Shown in pieces: positions 25,938 to 34,700 of a stretch of DNA of 64,000 nt; the stretch's first letter is position 1; each line of letters begins with the position of its first letter. A program made the translations under genes and the position numbers. Origin of the DNA: SVTX01 sp045585895 (lineage in GTDB: Bacteria; Bacillota; Clostridia; Oscillospirales; CAG-272); NCBI GenBank assembly GCA_045585895.1, contig JAZMZI010000144.1, forward strand, positions 1 through 64,000, given 5' to 3'. The notes beneath the pieces are model-generated. The model had not been told where the DNA came from. It was given only the letters and a program-made list of their open reading frames with translations, and did not search any database.

Positions 25938-27464
25938 TTAAATAAGTAAAAACTGTTTTGCATCAACGCTCTTGAGCACCTTTTTTTCTGAAAAAGGTAT
26001 GCGCTCGCCGCGGATGAGCTGGTAGGTTTCGTGCCCCTTGCCTGCAAGCAGAACGAAATCTCCATCTTCTGATATTTCATAAGCTTTTTGTATAGCTTCC
26101 TTGCGGTCGGGGATGAGATATAAAGGCTTGTCGCAACCTTCCAGAGCTTCCTTAATTCCGTTGATCACTTCCGTAGGATCTTCGTTGTCGGGGTTGTCGG
26201 ACGTAAGAATTATAACGTCTGCTCCGTCCTTTGCAGCCTTCCCCAGCTCTGCGCGGCGACCGAAGGTCCTGCCACCCACACTGCCGAAAACGGCAATGAT
26301 TCTTTTGGGTTCGTATTCGCGCAGAGAATTAAGAACCGCCGTAAGGCTTGCTCCGTTATGTGCGTAATCAATAACGAAAAGCGTTTCGGGGCGATTTTCA
26401 AGCAACACGGTCTCAAATCTTCCGGGGATAGAAAGCGTAGCCATTTGTTCGTTGATAAAATCCATATCGATTCCCATAAGAGAGCAGATAGCAACTGTTA
26501 TAAGTCCGTTTTCAATACTGTAAAGTCCCGGAATCGGAATAAAAACATCTTTGGCAACATCATCTTTGAAAATTTCGGTTTTGCCGAATTTCATTTCAAA
26601 GGACACACCGGGGATAAGTCCGTTTCTTATTTTCATGGGGGTTTCGGCAAAAATATCGCAATCAGAGTTGCCCTTCGCCGAGGTGGTGACTATTTTTTCG
26701 CAGGATACGCCTTCAACCATATAGGAGCTGTCGGGAGAATCTGCGTTTATCACGATATTTTTTACGTTGTAATCGGAAAACAAACGTTTTTTGGAATCTC
26801 TGTAATGCTCGAAGGTGGGATGTTCAACACCGCCTATGTGATCCTCGTAAAGATTGGTAAAGGCGCAGATATCAAAGTTTAAACCGAAAATGCGTTTTTG
26901 CCAGAGCGCTTGGGATGAGACTTCGATAACCACGTCGGTAACACCTGCGTTGACCATTTCACGCAGCGCCATCTGAAGCTCAAGACAATCGGGGGTGGTA
27001 TTGGCGGTCTCAAAGGTCTTACCGTTATAATAAACTCCGTTCGTGCCTATGTAGCCTATTTTTATGCCCTTTGCAAGAGCAATATAATAAACAGACAATG
27101 CCACCGTGGTTTTACCCTTGGTGCCCGTGATTCCAATAAGACGAAGTTGCTTTTCGGGGTCGCCGTAGAAAATGACAGAAAGCCGTCTGAGAGCCTCGGA
27201 TGAATTCTTAACGGTAATTATAGCCGCGTCGTCGGGAAGGTCGACCTTTCGCTCCACAACGAAAAATCTTGCGCCCTTTTCATATGCGCTTTTGGCATAC
27301 TTGTGACCGTCTGCAAGAGCACCGCGTTTGCAGAAGAAAAGGCAGGTAGGGGAAGCGGCTCGGGAATTGTGACACAAATGCACGATAGTTCGTCCGCGCA
27401 TATTCAGGGGAATATTATAGGAAACGCAATCAAGACTGCGTATAATGTCACCTATCTTCATCAT
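25938..27464 (-). CDS. murE: MurE-like Mur ligase, divergent
   Basis: This 508-aa ATP-dependent ligase has the three Mur-ligase domains. The P-loop is GITGTKGKTT (111-120), the substrate segment ANTTPDC follows, and the carbamylated Lys lies in YRDSKKRLF. MurE normally adds meso-diaminopimelate or L-Lys to UDP-MurNAc-L-Ala-D-Glu. Here the specificity motif is DNPD (423-426) in place of the DNPR of diaminopimelate enzymes, and the conserved SSHAL reads SSQAL. It may therefore use another amino acid or be a specialised paralogue. It overlaps the gene upstream by 17 bases and shares its ribosome site, so the two are tightly coupled. No other cell-wall genes adjoin. Confidence 0.8.
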   Translation of the reverse strand: MMKIGDIIRSLDCVSYNIPLNMRGRTIVHLCHNSRAASPTCLFFCKRGALADGHKYAKSAYEKGARFFVVERKVDLPDDAAIITVKNSSEALRRLSVIFYGDPEKQLRLIGITGTKGKTTVALSVYYIALAKGIKIGYIGTNGVYYNGKTFETANTTPDCLELQMALREMVNAGVTDVVIEVSSQALWQKRIFGLNFDICAFTNLYEDHIGGVEHPTFEHYRDSKKRLFSDYNVKNIVINADSPDSSYMVEGVSCEKIVTTSAKGNSDCDIFAETPMKIRNGLIPGVSFEMKFGKTEIFKDDVAKDVFIPIPGLYSIENGLITVAICSLMGIDMDFINEQMATLSIPGRFETVLLENRPETLFVIDYAHNGASLTAVLNSLREYEPKRIIAVFGSVGGRTFGRRAELGKAAKDGADVIILTSDNPDNEDPTEVINGIKEALEGCDKPLYLIPDRKEAIQKAYEISEDGDFVLLAGKGHETYQLIRGERIPFSEKKVLKSVDAKQFLLI

Positions 27465-27825
27465 AGCTGCGTTCTCCTCTCTTTTTTGAAATATCGCTAT
27501 AGGGAATTACAACGTAAAAGCAATCAAGCTCGTCTGCATATTTATCGATAAAATTCTCGGCATCCACTCCGCAGGGAATAAGAATGGGAAAAAAATGCTC
27601 TTCAAGAGATTCGGCAAAGGAAATAAGGCTTTCCTTCATCAAAAAATCTCTTGGGGGAGATACCTTGTGACAGAGGCAATGCCATCTTTGACGCAAGGTA
27701 AAGCGTTCTGCAAACAGGTGCGGTTTGATCTCTGTAGTTTTATATACAGTTTTTGCCGCAGTTAACGACGCGGTCGTATCTCCGATAATAACGGGAACGA
27801 GATATTCGTGCTCCAAATAGTCCAT
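27448..27825 (-). CDS. Stand-alone pre-ATP-grasp-like domain protein
   Basis: This 125-aa protein begins PVIIGDTTASLTAAKTVYKT and continues to ILIPCGVDAENFIDKYADEL and FYVVIPYSDIS. This pattern resembles the N-terminal domain of D-aspartate-ligase-like ATP-grasp enzymes, but the ATP-binding and catalytic domains that should follow are absent. The frame ends inside the MurE-like gene. It starts from an ATG with a GGTGG site and has its own short upstream region. It may be a trimmed relic, or a partner that binds a substrate or the ligase. The family assignment is by pattern only. Confidence 0.55.
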   Translation of the reverse strand: MDYLEHEYLVPVIIGDTTASLTAAKTVYKTTEIKPHLFAERFTLRQRWHCLCHKVSPPRDFLMKESLISFAESLEEHFFPILIPCGVDAENFIDKYADELDCFYVVIPYSDISKKRGERSYDEDR

Positions 27826-27981
27826 AAATCCACCATAGCTTTACAAATATGATTAATTATAGCATATTTCGTCACGTTTGTCATACCAAATCAAAAAAAT
27901 TTACATAACTTCCAAAATTTAACTTGCCAAAGCCGTAAAAATATAATATAATCTATTTAATAACGTATTTGCGAGGCAAAA

Positions 27982-28560
27982 ATGAGAAAAGAGTTTATAT
28001 ACGGTATTTTTTCCAAGATCCCAACTCTTGAGACCGAGAGATTTATTCTGCGAAAGATCTCGGTTGACGATACCGACGATATGTACGAGTATTCTAAGGA
28101 ATACGGAGTAACCAAATATCTTACGTGGTCTCCCCACGCTGATAAAGGCGTTACTCTTGACTATCTTATATATCTTCAGGACAGATACAAGACGGGTGAT
28201 TTTTTCGATTGGGCGATAATTTGTAAGGACACGGGAAAAATGATCGGAACCTGCGGATTTACTCGCTTTTTCTTCCAACACAACGGTGCGGAAATCGGCT
28301 ATGTTCTGAATCCCAACTATTACGGACAGGGAATTGCCACCGAGATAGTAGGGCGAGTTTTGCAGTTTGGATTTGAAAAGCTTGACCTTGAGAGAATCGA
28401 GGGAAAGTTTATGATAGAAAATCAAGCATCCCGCCGCGTTATGGAGAAAAACGGTATGATCTTTGAGGGTGTGCGGCGCAACGGAATGCTAATCAAAGGA
28501 GTTTACCGAAATATCGGTATATGTGCCATCATACGGGAAGATTTTTTCAAAAAAGTGTGA
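27982..28560 (+). CDS. GNAT-family N-acetyltransferase (RimJ/RimL-like)
   Basis: This 192-aa acetyl-CoA-dependent acyltransferase shows ETERFILRKISVDDTDDMYEY at the start of the domain, then GTCGFTRFF, EIGYVLNPNYYGQGIATEIV with the acetyl-CoA loop, and NQASRRVMEKNGMIFEGVRR. The last segment is typical of RimJ/RimL ribosomal-protein or small-molecule acetyltransferases. The substrate cannot be told. It stands alone, between the pre-ATP-grasp gene (divergent) and the tRNA promoter. Confidence 0.85.
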   Translation: MRKEFIYGIFSKIPTLETERFILRKISVDDTDDMYEYSKEYGVTKYLTWSPHADKGVTLDYLIYLQDRYKTGDFFDWAIICKDTGKMIGTCGFTRFFFQHNGAEIGYVLNPNYYGQGIATEIVGRVLQFGFEKLDLERIEGKFMIENQASRRVMEKNGMIFEGVRRNGMLIKGVYRNIGICAIIREDFFKKV

Positions 28561-28568
28561 TTTGGTAC

Positions 28569-28597
28569 TTGAAAAAACAAATTATGTGTGGTATAAT
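28569..28597 (+). promoter_or_regulatory. Promoter of tRNA-Arg
   Basis: TTGAAA and TATAAT are separated by 17 bp, 35 bases before the mature tRNA 5' end. Confidence 0.75.
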
Positions 28598-28632
28598 ATC
28601 ACTTGTGTCACAACACGAATTGAATATCGCAC

Positions 28633-28707
28633 GCCTCCATAGTTAAATGGATATAATAAGCCCCTCCTAAGGGTTAGTTATGGGTTCGATTCCCGTTGGG
28701 GGTGCCA
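28633..28707 (+). tRNA. tRNA-Arg (anticodon CCU)
   Basis: A cloverleaf can be drawn by eye. The acceptor GCCTCCA pairs with TGGGGGT (two G-T pairs), the D-stem is GTTA/TAAT, the anticodon arm AGCCC-CTCCTAA-GGGTT gives CCU, the variable loop is 4 nt, and the T-arm is ATGGG-TTCGATT-CCCGT. The discriminator is G, and CCA is encoded. It reads AGG codons. The acceptor start at 28633 is the register that gives full pairing. A terminator begins directly after CCA. Confidence 0.88.
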
Positions 28708-28752
28708 AAAGGGTCAAGCCGAAAGCGGCTTGACCCTTTTGGCACCCCCAAC
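28695..28752 (+). terminator. 26-bp perfect palindrome spanning the tRNA 3' end and terminator
   Basis: The arms 28695-28720 and 28727-28752 are exact reverse complements with a GAAAGC loop. The inner half (gggtcaagcc and tail) is the expected tRNA terminator. The outer half copies the tRNA acceptor and CCA in inverted orientation, so the nascent transcript could pair the acceptor strand into the hairpin. Confidence 0.9.
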
Positions 28753-28758
28753 AGTCTT

Positions 28759-28806
28759 AATCTAATGCTTCACCAAACGGCTCGCCGTTTGTGTAAAAGT
28801 TAGATT
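28759..28806. repeat. Nested hairpin of unknown role after the tRNA
   Basis: AATCTAA (28759-28765) pairs with TTAGATT (28800-28806), enclosing CAAACGGC-TC-GCCGTTTG. It lies between the tRNA palindrome and the GH30 promoter and contains no coding frame. Confidence 0.55.
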
Positions 28807-28853
28807 CCTGTATTCGCATAACAAAAATTCGCCATTTACCAACTAAATAATAC

Positions 28854-28882
28854 TTGCAAATTTTTCCATAATATGCTATAAT
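28854..28882 (+). promoter_or_regulatory. Promoter of the GH30 gene
   Basis: TTGCAA and a perfect TATAAT are separated by 17 bp, 33 bases before the ATG. Confidence 0.65.
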
Positions 28883-28914
28883 ATACACATAACAAACCAA
28901 AGAAAGGACTCACT

Positions 28915-30240
28915 ATGAACGTAAGAATCATCAAAACCCGTAGGAATCAGGCACCTATGCAGGAGACAAACGATTATTCCTTCGTTGATTACAAAACACA
29001 AGGCAGACAGCTTATTAACTTATATCCTTCGGTCGAATACCAGACTGTAAAGGGCTTTGGCGGCGCGTTTACCGAGGCGGCATCTACCACACTCGACACC
29101 CTCAGCAACGAAAAGCGAAAGCAAATACTTGAAATGTACTTTGACAAGGAAAAGGGAATCGGTTATTCTATCGGTCGAGTACATATGAACAGTTGTGACT
29201 TCTGCCTTGGCAACTATACCTGCGTCGATGAAGGCGACGAAACACTTGAAACCTTTAATATCGACCGCGACAAAAAATCGGTCATTCCTATGATAAAGGA
29301 CGCGCTCTCCTATAACGAAAGCATCTCCTTCTTTGCGTCTCCTTGGAGCCCTCCCGCATATATGAAGGACACGGGCAGAATGAACGAGGGCGGCAAGCTC
29401 AAAAAAGAATATTACGAGCTTTGGTCGAAATATTACGTTAAGTTTATCGAGGAATACAAGAAAAACGGTATCAATATCGGCGCAATCACCATTCAGAACG
29501 AGCCTGCTTCGGCGCAAAAGTGGGATTCCTGTGTCTACACTCCCGAGGAAGAGCGAGATTTCGTAAAGTACCACCTTGGCAAGAAGATGCACGATCTTGG
29601 TGTTAAAATAATGTTCTGGGATCACAATAAGGTTTGGCTCGTTGACAGAGCTAATACCGTCCTTAACGATGAAGAAGCCGCTAAGTATATTGATGGCGTT
29701 GCTTGCCATTGGTACAGAGGAGACCACTTCGAAAATCTCAGAATCTTCCACGAGCTTTATCCCACAAAGGATATAGTATTCTCCGAGGGCTGCTACGAGT
29801 ACAGCCTCGGTGAAATGGATACCGTAAAGATAGGCGAGAAGTACGCCCACGATATTATCGGTGATTTTGAGAATTTCTGCTCAACCTTCTGCGATTGGAA
29901 TCTGCTTCTTAACGAAAAGGGAGGTCCCAATCACGTTGGCAACCTCTGCGACGCGCCCATTATGGTTGATACGCAAACGGGCGATATATATATCCACGAT
30001 TCCTACTATTACATAGGTCACTTCAGTAAGTACGTCGAAAGCGGCGCAAAGAGAATAGGCAGCAGTAAATGGGGAAGCGAGATCGAAACCGTTTCCTTCA
30101 AAAATCCCGACGGCTCTATCGTTTCCGTAGTGCTTAACAGAGGTAACGACGACCTCGAATTTGCGTTCAGGATCGGCGACAACTTTATTAAATGTAATTC
30201 GGAATCTCATTCTATCGCAACGTATATTTTTAATGAATAA
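28915..30240 (+). CDS. GH30 glycoside hydrolase (glucosylceramidase-type)
   Basis: This 441-aa retaining beta-glycosidase has the barrel opening KGFGGAFTEAASTTL and FFASPWSPPAYMKDTG. The acid/base is E196 (ITIQNEP) and the nucleophile E291 (IVFSEGCYEYS). A small C-terminal beta domain (about 370-441) is typical of GH30. No signal peptide is seen, so it is likely intracellular. Substrate could be a beta-glucoside, beta-1,6-glucan fragment or beta-xyloside. The sequence does not decide. It is monocistronic, with its own promoter and terminator. Confidence 0.9.
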   Translation: MNVRIIKTRRNQAPMQETNDYSFVDYKTQGRQLINLYPSVEYQTVKGFGGAFTEAASTTLDTLSNEKRKQILEMYFDKEKGIGYSIGRVHMNSCDFCLGNYTCVDEGDETLETFNIDRDKKSVIPMIKDALSYNESISFFASPWSPPAYMKDTGRMNEGGKLKKEYYELWSKYYVKFIEEYKKNGINIGAITIQNEPASAQKWDSCVYTPEEERDFVKYHLGKKMHDLGVKIMFWDHNKVWLVDRANTVLNDEEAAKYIDGVACHWYRGDHFENLRIFHELYPTKDIVFSEGCYEYSLGEMDTVKIGEKYAHDIIGDFENFCSTFCDWNLLLNEKGGPNHVGNLCDAPIMVDTQTGDIYIHDSYYYIGHFSKYVESGAKRIGSSKWGSEIETVSFKNPDGSIVSVVLNRGNDDLEFAFRIGDNFIKCNSESHSIATYIFNE

Positions 30241-30250
30241 TTTACAATAA

Positions 30251-30276
30251 GGGGCTATCGTTAAGACAGCCCCTTT
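30251..30276 (+). terminator. Terminator of the GH30 gene
   Basis: GGGGCT...AGCCCC stem with an inner TC/GA pair and a short loop, followed by TTTG. The GGGGCT/AGCCCC arms resemble the outer ends of the repeat at 9347. Confidence 0.7.
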
Positions 30277-30372
30277 GCTTTGTCTTAAAATCTACATTTT
30301 ATACCCCAAAAAACATTGATTTTTATAAAATACGTGTTATAATAAATTATCGTAGGATCATAAATCTAAAAG

Positions 30373-30853
30373 ACGGAGGCGTCAAATGATACATTCATTT
30401 CTTTTGATAGGTCAATCAAGGGTTCATTCATTGACGGCCGGAATTGATTTGACCCAATCGGCGAGGAGGGATACCGAGGCCCGCACGGAATCAATATATG
30501 GTTTTGTGAAAATATAACTCTTATGGGATATACCGCGAGAGACTGCGGTAATTGGGCACACACCATTCAAAACAGCAGTAATTAATGAGACTGCCCTTTG
30601 GACATACCTGGTGTTGTAATCGTTCGCTTTCGGACATCACCTTTGAAAATTGCAATATTGAGGGCATATGCAAGCCACTTGAATTAAATGCACCCGAAAA
30701 CGAGCCTTTGACTTTTCGTATGATCAACTGTACGGTAACCACTCGTGAAGGATACGAAAACATACCTTTCATCGTTGGAAAAACATAGAAAGAATTGATC
30801 TGACGGATACTGTACTTCAAGGATTTGCTGATCCCGCGATAAGTTGTACTTAA
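30373..30853 (+). pseudogene. Decayed right-handed beta-helix protein gene
   Basis: Several frames in order encode pieces of one protein. FISFDRSIKGSFIDGRN is followed by an in-frame TGA and then FDPIGEEGYRGPHGINIW. Next come CENITLMGYTARDCGNWAHT and a stop, SDITFENCNIEGICKPLEL in another frame, and finally a shifted WKNIERIDLTDTVLQGF. The text is that of a pectate-lyase/GH28-like beta-helix of the kind used in pectin or host-glycan breakdown. The normal 5' part is missing and at least two frame changes are needed. No start with a ribosome site is visible. Confidence 0.65.
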
Positions 30854-30857
30854 AATA

Positions 30858-30898
30858 AAAAATACCGATAACGGCTGCTCCGTTATCGATATTTTTTA
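30858..30898. terminator. Terminator at the end of the sugar-acid operon
   Basis: CCGATAACGG-CTGCT-CCGTTATCG is flanked by A- and T-runs. It lies directly after the alpha/beta hydrolase stop on the minus strand and also ends the decayed gene on the plus strand. Confidence 0.85.
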
Positions 30899-31657
30899 TT
30901 AACCCGTGATCTCTTCGTTTTTCGGCGCTCTGTACTGTGAAAGCAACCAATTCTTGCAAAGATTCACGTCAAACTGATGTCCACCGTCGAAAATGTCAAG
31001 ATAAAGCCTTGCCTTAGGATAGCGAACAAGCATTTCGTTAAAGAAATCAAGACTTTGCTTAAAGGGAACTACGTTGTCATTTCTGCCGTGAAATATTTTC
31101 ATATTCGCCTTGGCAATAGTATCGTAGTAATTGATTGCCGAGCGCTTGAGCATTTCATCGGGATTGGAATTACAGCAGTAATCAACGTGAGGCGCATAGC
31201 CGAGAGCTTCGCCCTTCCATCTTTCAAGGTTACTGATAGGCGCGAATGCGGCAATTGCCCTGAAATATTCGGGACAGTACCCAGCCATAAGCATTGCCAT
31301 GTGTCCGCCGCCGCTGAGACCGACAAGAAAGACATTGTTTTTGTCTACAACGCTCTCGTTAGCTAAGATATAGTCGATAGCCTCCTTAATATCCTGCTTT
31401 GCGTAGACCGAGCCGCAAGCCTTCTCCTTATTGGGATTTCCCGTAAGATTGTTGCCTCTGAATTCGGGAAGCAGCAAGCTGAAATTCTGTTCCTCGGCAA
31501 ATTTCAGAAGATACTGTATCATATTAGTCCTGTTATGGCTCCAGGTATGAAGCCCGACAAGAAGCAGTCTTTTTTCATTGCCCTCGGCTCTGTAAAAAAG
31601 GGAAGGCTGCATAGTATCGTCAAGTGATGATTTTACGTAAAATTCTTCCTGTATCAT
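30899..31657 (-). CDS. Alpha/beta hydrolase (prolyl-oligopeptidase-like esterase)
   Basis: This 252-aa serine hydrolase has the nucleophile elbow GLSGGGH. The likely triad Asp lies in HGRNDNVVP and the His in FDGGHQF. The oxyanion region LLVGLHTWSHNRT precedes them. It would cleave an ester or acyl group, perhaps from an oligosaccharide. I use the ATG giving MIQEEFYVKSS, since TTTGGAGGT precedes it. A TTG six codons upstream is inside that site. Its first codons and ribosome site are tandemly duplicated (31620-31731). It is the last gene of a five-gene operon. Confidence 0.8.
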   Translation of the reverse strand: MIQEEFYVKSSLDDTMQPSLFYRAEGNEKRLLLVGLHTWSHNRTNMIQYLLKFAEEQNFSLLLPEFRGNNLTGNPNKEKACGSVYAKQDIKEAIDYILANESVVDKNNVFLVGLSGGGHMAMLMAGYCPEYFRAIAAFAPISNLERWKGEALGYAPHVDYCCNSNPDEMLKRSAINYYDTIAKANMKIFHGRNDNVVPFKQSLDFFNEMLVRYPKARLYLDIFDGGHQFDVNLCKNWLLSQYRAPKNEEITG

Positions 31658-31731
31658 ATCATACCTCCAAAACAATCAAGTGATGATTTTACGTAAAATT
31701 CTTCCTGTATCATATCATACCTCCAAAACAA
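31620..31731. repeat. Perfect 56-bp tandem duplication across a gene junction
   Basis: Positions 31620-31675 and 31676-31731 are identical. Read on the minus strand, each unit contains the last codons of the 1066-aa gene, the TTTGGAGGT ribosome site, an ATG and about 14 hydrolase codons. The upstream copy makes a 19-residue mini-ORF (MIQEEFYVKSSLDCFGGMI) whose stop overlaps the second start. Confidence 0.92.
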
Positions 31732-34700
31732 TAACGGATTTTTCGCTGAAATCAACATCAAGTGTCTTTATTTCACCGTTTCTCGCAACAAACAGCTTGC
31801 CTTGACCGATACCTTGTACTCGGACGGTGTTTTCTCCGACCTCAAGCACGTCGCAATCCTCACAGTCAAACCAAGCGGCAACGCTTTCATTGGCAACAAC
31901 CTTTATCATCGTGCCGTAGCGCACGTCGATACAGTAATTATTCTCACCCGCGCGAATAGTAGCGGTGTGTGTAGGCTCTGCCGCATCAAACCAATCGATA
32001 GCAAGGAAATAGATATGCCTTGAGCCGTCTGCCTGCTCAAAGACGCTAAAGTGAACTCTGTCGTCGCCCTTTGCCCAGATCTTTTCCTCAGCAAAGCATT
32101 CTTCGGAAATATTTGCAACAAACTCACGAGTTGCGGAATAAATTGCGGAATTTCCTGCGTATTCAAGGGTATTGAGAACGTAAACTGTGCCGCCTCCAAA
32201 GCTAAATTCATAAATGAGCGTATTTCCGTTGTCGGTCTTCTTTATAACTGTTGCACCTTCGGGAATATTAACGTTTACTCGGATCTCTTTTCCTTTAAAA
32301 GCATCCTCAACGAAGCTTATTTCAGGCGCAACCGATCTTGCAAAAGAATGATCGATATAGTCAAGCTGATAATTTTCAATATCGTCTCTCAACGTAGTGG
32401 TAGACAACTGCGCCAGACCGATAAAGAGCTTTCCACCTCCATTCACGAAGCTTTCAAGCTTGTCCATATCCTCGGAAAGGGCTTTATTATAGCCAACGGC
32501 GCAAATCAGCTTGTACCCATTGAAATCCTTCGCTTCGATAGGCAAAATATCAACTCCGCCCATAGGTGTGCCGCTGTAAAAACCAACCGGCTTGTCCTTG
32601 GGACAAGGGTGACGGTAGAGGGATCCGTGATGACTCAAGGGATAGAATACGTCAAGCATATCCCATGCGTTTTCGGGATCACCGTACTGAATATCGGTTC
32701 GTCCCCAATGTGTATTCTTTCCACCGAAATATTTCCAGCCGTCGTATCTTCCGTTAAGCATAGCAACGGGAGTGTAGAAGCTTCCGCTTCTTGAGTGAGT
32801 CAAAACGTATCTGTTAAAATCCTTCTGCTCCTTTAAGTGGTCGAGACACGCGGAAGAGAATCGGTTGTGGTAGGCAAAATATTCCTCCATTCTCCAAAGT
32901 CCTTCCTCGGTGTTTATCTCGTCCACACTCTGAATATAAGTGTTGTAGAGAGCCAAACGGTAGCGCTTGGAGTGCTCTGCGGCGTCGTGGGGAGTTGTAG
33001 ACCATTGAGTTGCCAGATGTCCTCCCGTCTTGCCGCCGTAGACCTTTGCCGCACTCCTGAGAGCCGCGCAGGTCACCTCGTTGGAGGAGTACATAAGCTC
33101 GGCACCCGTCCAGGAATACCCCGCCTGATAGAAATATTTGAACAGCGTTGCAGGACCCGTGTGTCTCGTAGAGCCGTCACGGGAAGCGGCAAGGCTGTTT
33201 ACTACGAAATCCGAGGCAGCCTTCATATCTCGCGGTACGGTGTGGTCGCGGCATACCTCAAGCTTGCCGCCGCGCTCGTAATAAGTTTCGGGGGAGTATC
33301 TTACGTTCATTCTTTCGTGATCTTTCATAAAGAAGCGCACGAAAAGATCGTTAAACATTTGCTCGTTAAGGTTGTTCGAAGCATCCTTACCGCAACGGCT
33401 CCAATAAACGTACGCACCGTCAAGCTCGTGTGTTTGTCTGCCGAGGAAATTTTGAGACTCAAGATCTTCAAACGTGGGATTGGCGTTACAGCCCTGAAGC
33501 TCGCGTCCGTCTCTCATGTGAGAGACCTTTATTCCGAGAGAGTTGAGGAGGTCGGCGGTCTCGCGCCAAAGCTTACTGTCAGCGCTTCTTGAGCCGCACC
33601 AACGGTAGGTAGGACGTACTGTCAACAGTTTTCCTATGTCGTTTGAAAGATACCAAGCAATATAGTTTTCAAAATCACGCTTGTTCTGGTTGATATAGAC
33701 CATATCTCCCGTACCCGTGATAACGCCGTCATCATCGCGCTCGACAACTCGGGAAATGCTGCACTCAACGTTATCGGATTCGCTTATCAGCCTGAAGAAA
33801 ACATCGTTTTGAGGCTTGTCGCAGGTAAATTTCAGTACGTTAAGTCCGGTTTTTTCGCATATAAGCTCACCACAGGAAGTAACATCGTCATTTCCTTCAA
33901 GAGTGAAGGAAAGCTTTTCCTTTTCTGTTCTCAAAAGAATAGAAAATTCCTCGCCGGCGCTTACTACCTCGGGACACCACAAAAGCATATCTCGTCTCAC
34001 GGAAACGACGCCAAGCTCGTGAATATTATATGGAGCGGCATCTCTGTAATTACTTGTATGCGTAATTTCAAGAGTGTTATTTCCGTTTCTTGCAACTCCG
34101 CGAGGAATAGTGAACTCCCACTCGGAATAGCGGTGGCAACGCTCAAAAATCTCGCCGTTGTAGATAGTCTCACCGTTAAGTTTAACAATAAAGCTCGGCC
34201 ATTCGACCTTGGAAAGATTAACGCCTATCCAGTTAAATTCAGGCTTGTCCTCAAGGAAGGGAAGAAAATCGTGAAGTATGCTTACGCCGTTTTCCGAGCA
34301 GAAATAGGGCTTTTCAAAATAGACCTTGCCCGAATAACGCATACCCTCAAGATAAATGCAAACGCTTGCGACAGGCGCTTTAACGGGAGGAAGTGCTGTC
34401 TCAAGATCGCTCCAATCATAACCGCCCTCTGGAATATCAATGACAGCAGTTAAATCGGGCTCGTTATATACCAAGCGTTTGTCCTGACCCGCCTTCACGT
34501 ATCTCAACTCAACTAAAAGATGAAGATACCCGCCCTCGTGAATCTTCAAATTTTCTGCCTTTGCGGAAATACCCAAGCGCCATACCGAGCCACCTCCGTA
34601 ATAGCGGGGCCACCAAAGTATCTTGTGATATGCGATCTTTGGAAAATCAAAATTATCAGCACTCATATCAAGAGCAAATCTCGCCTTGTTTGCCTCGGAT

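Noticed and set aside
28633..28707. The tRNA as an attachment site of an integrated element.
   Set aside because: No integrase gene is nearby and no direct repeat of the tRNA 3' end was found. The only copy is inverted and adjacent.
30386..30517. A short frame starting MIHSFLLIGQS that recalls the start of sialate O-acetylesterases.
   Set aside because: The continuation does not match, and another frame over the same bases gives a longer beta-helix match, so the resemblance is chance.
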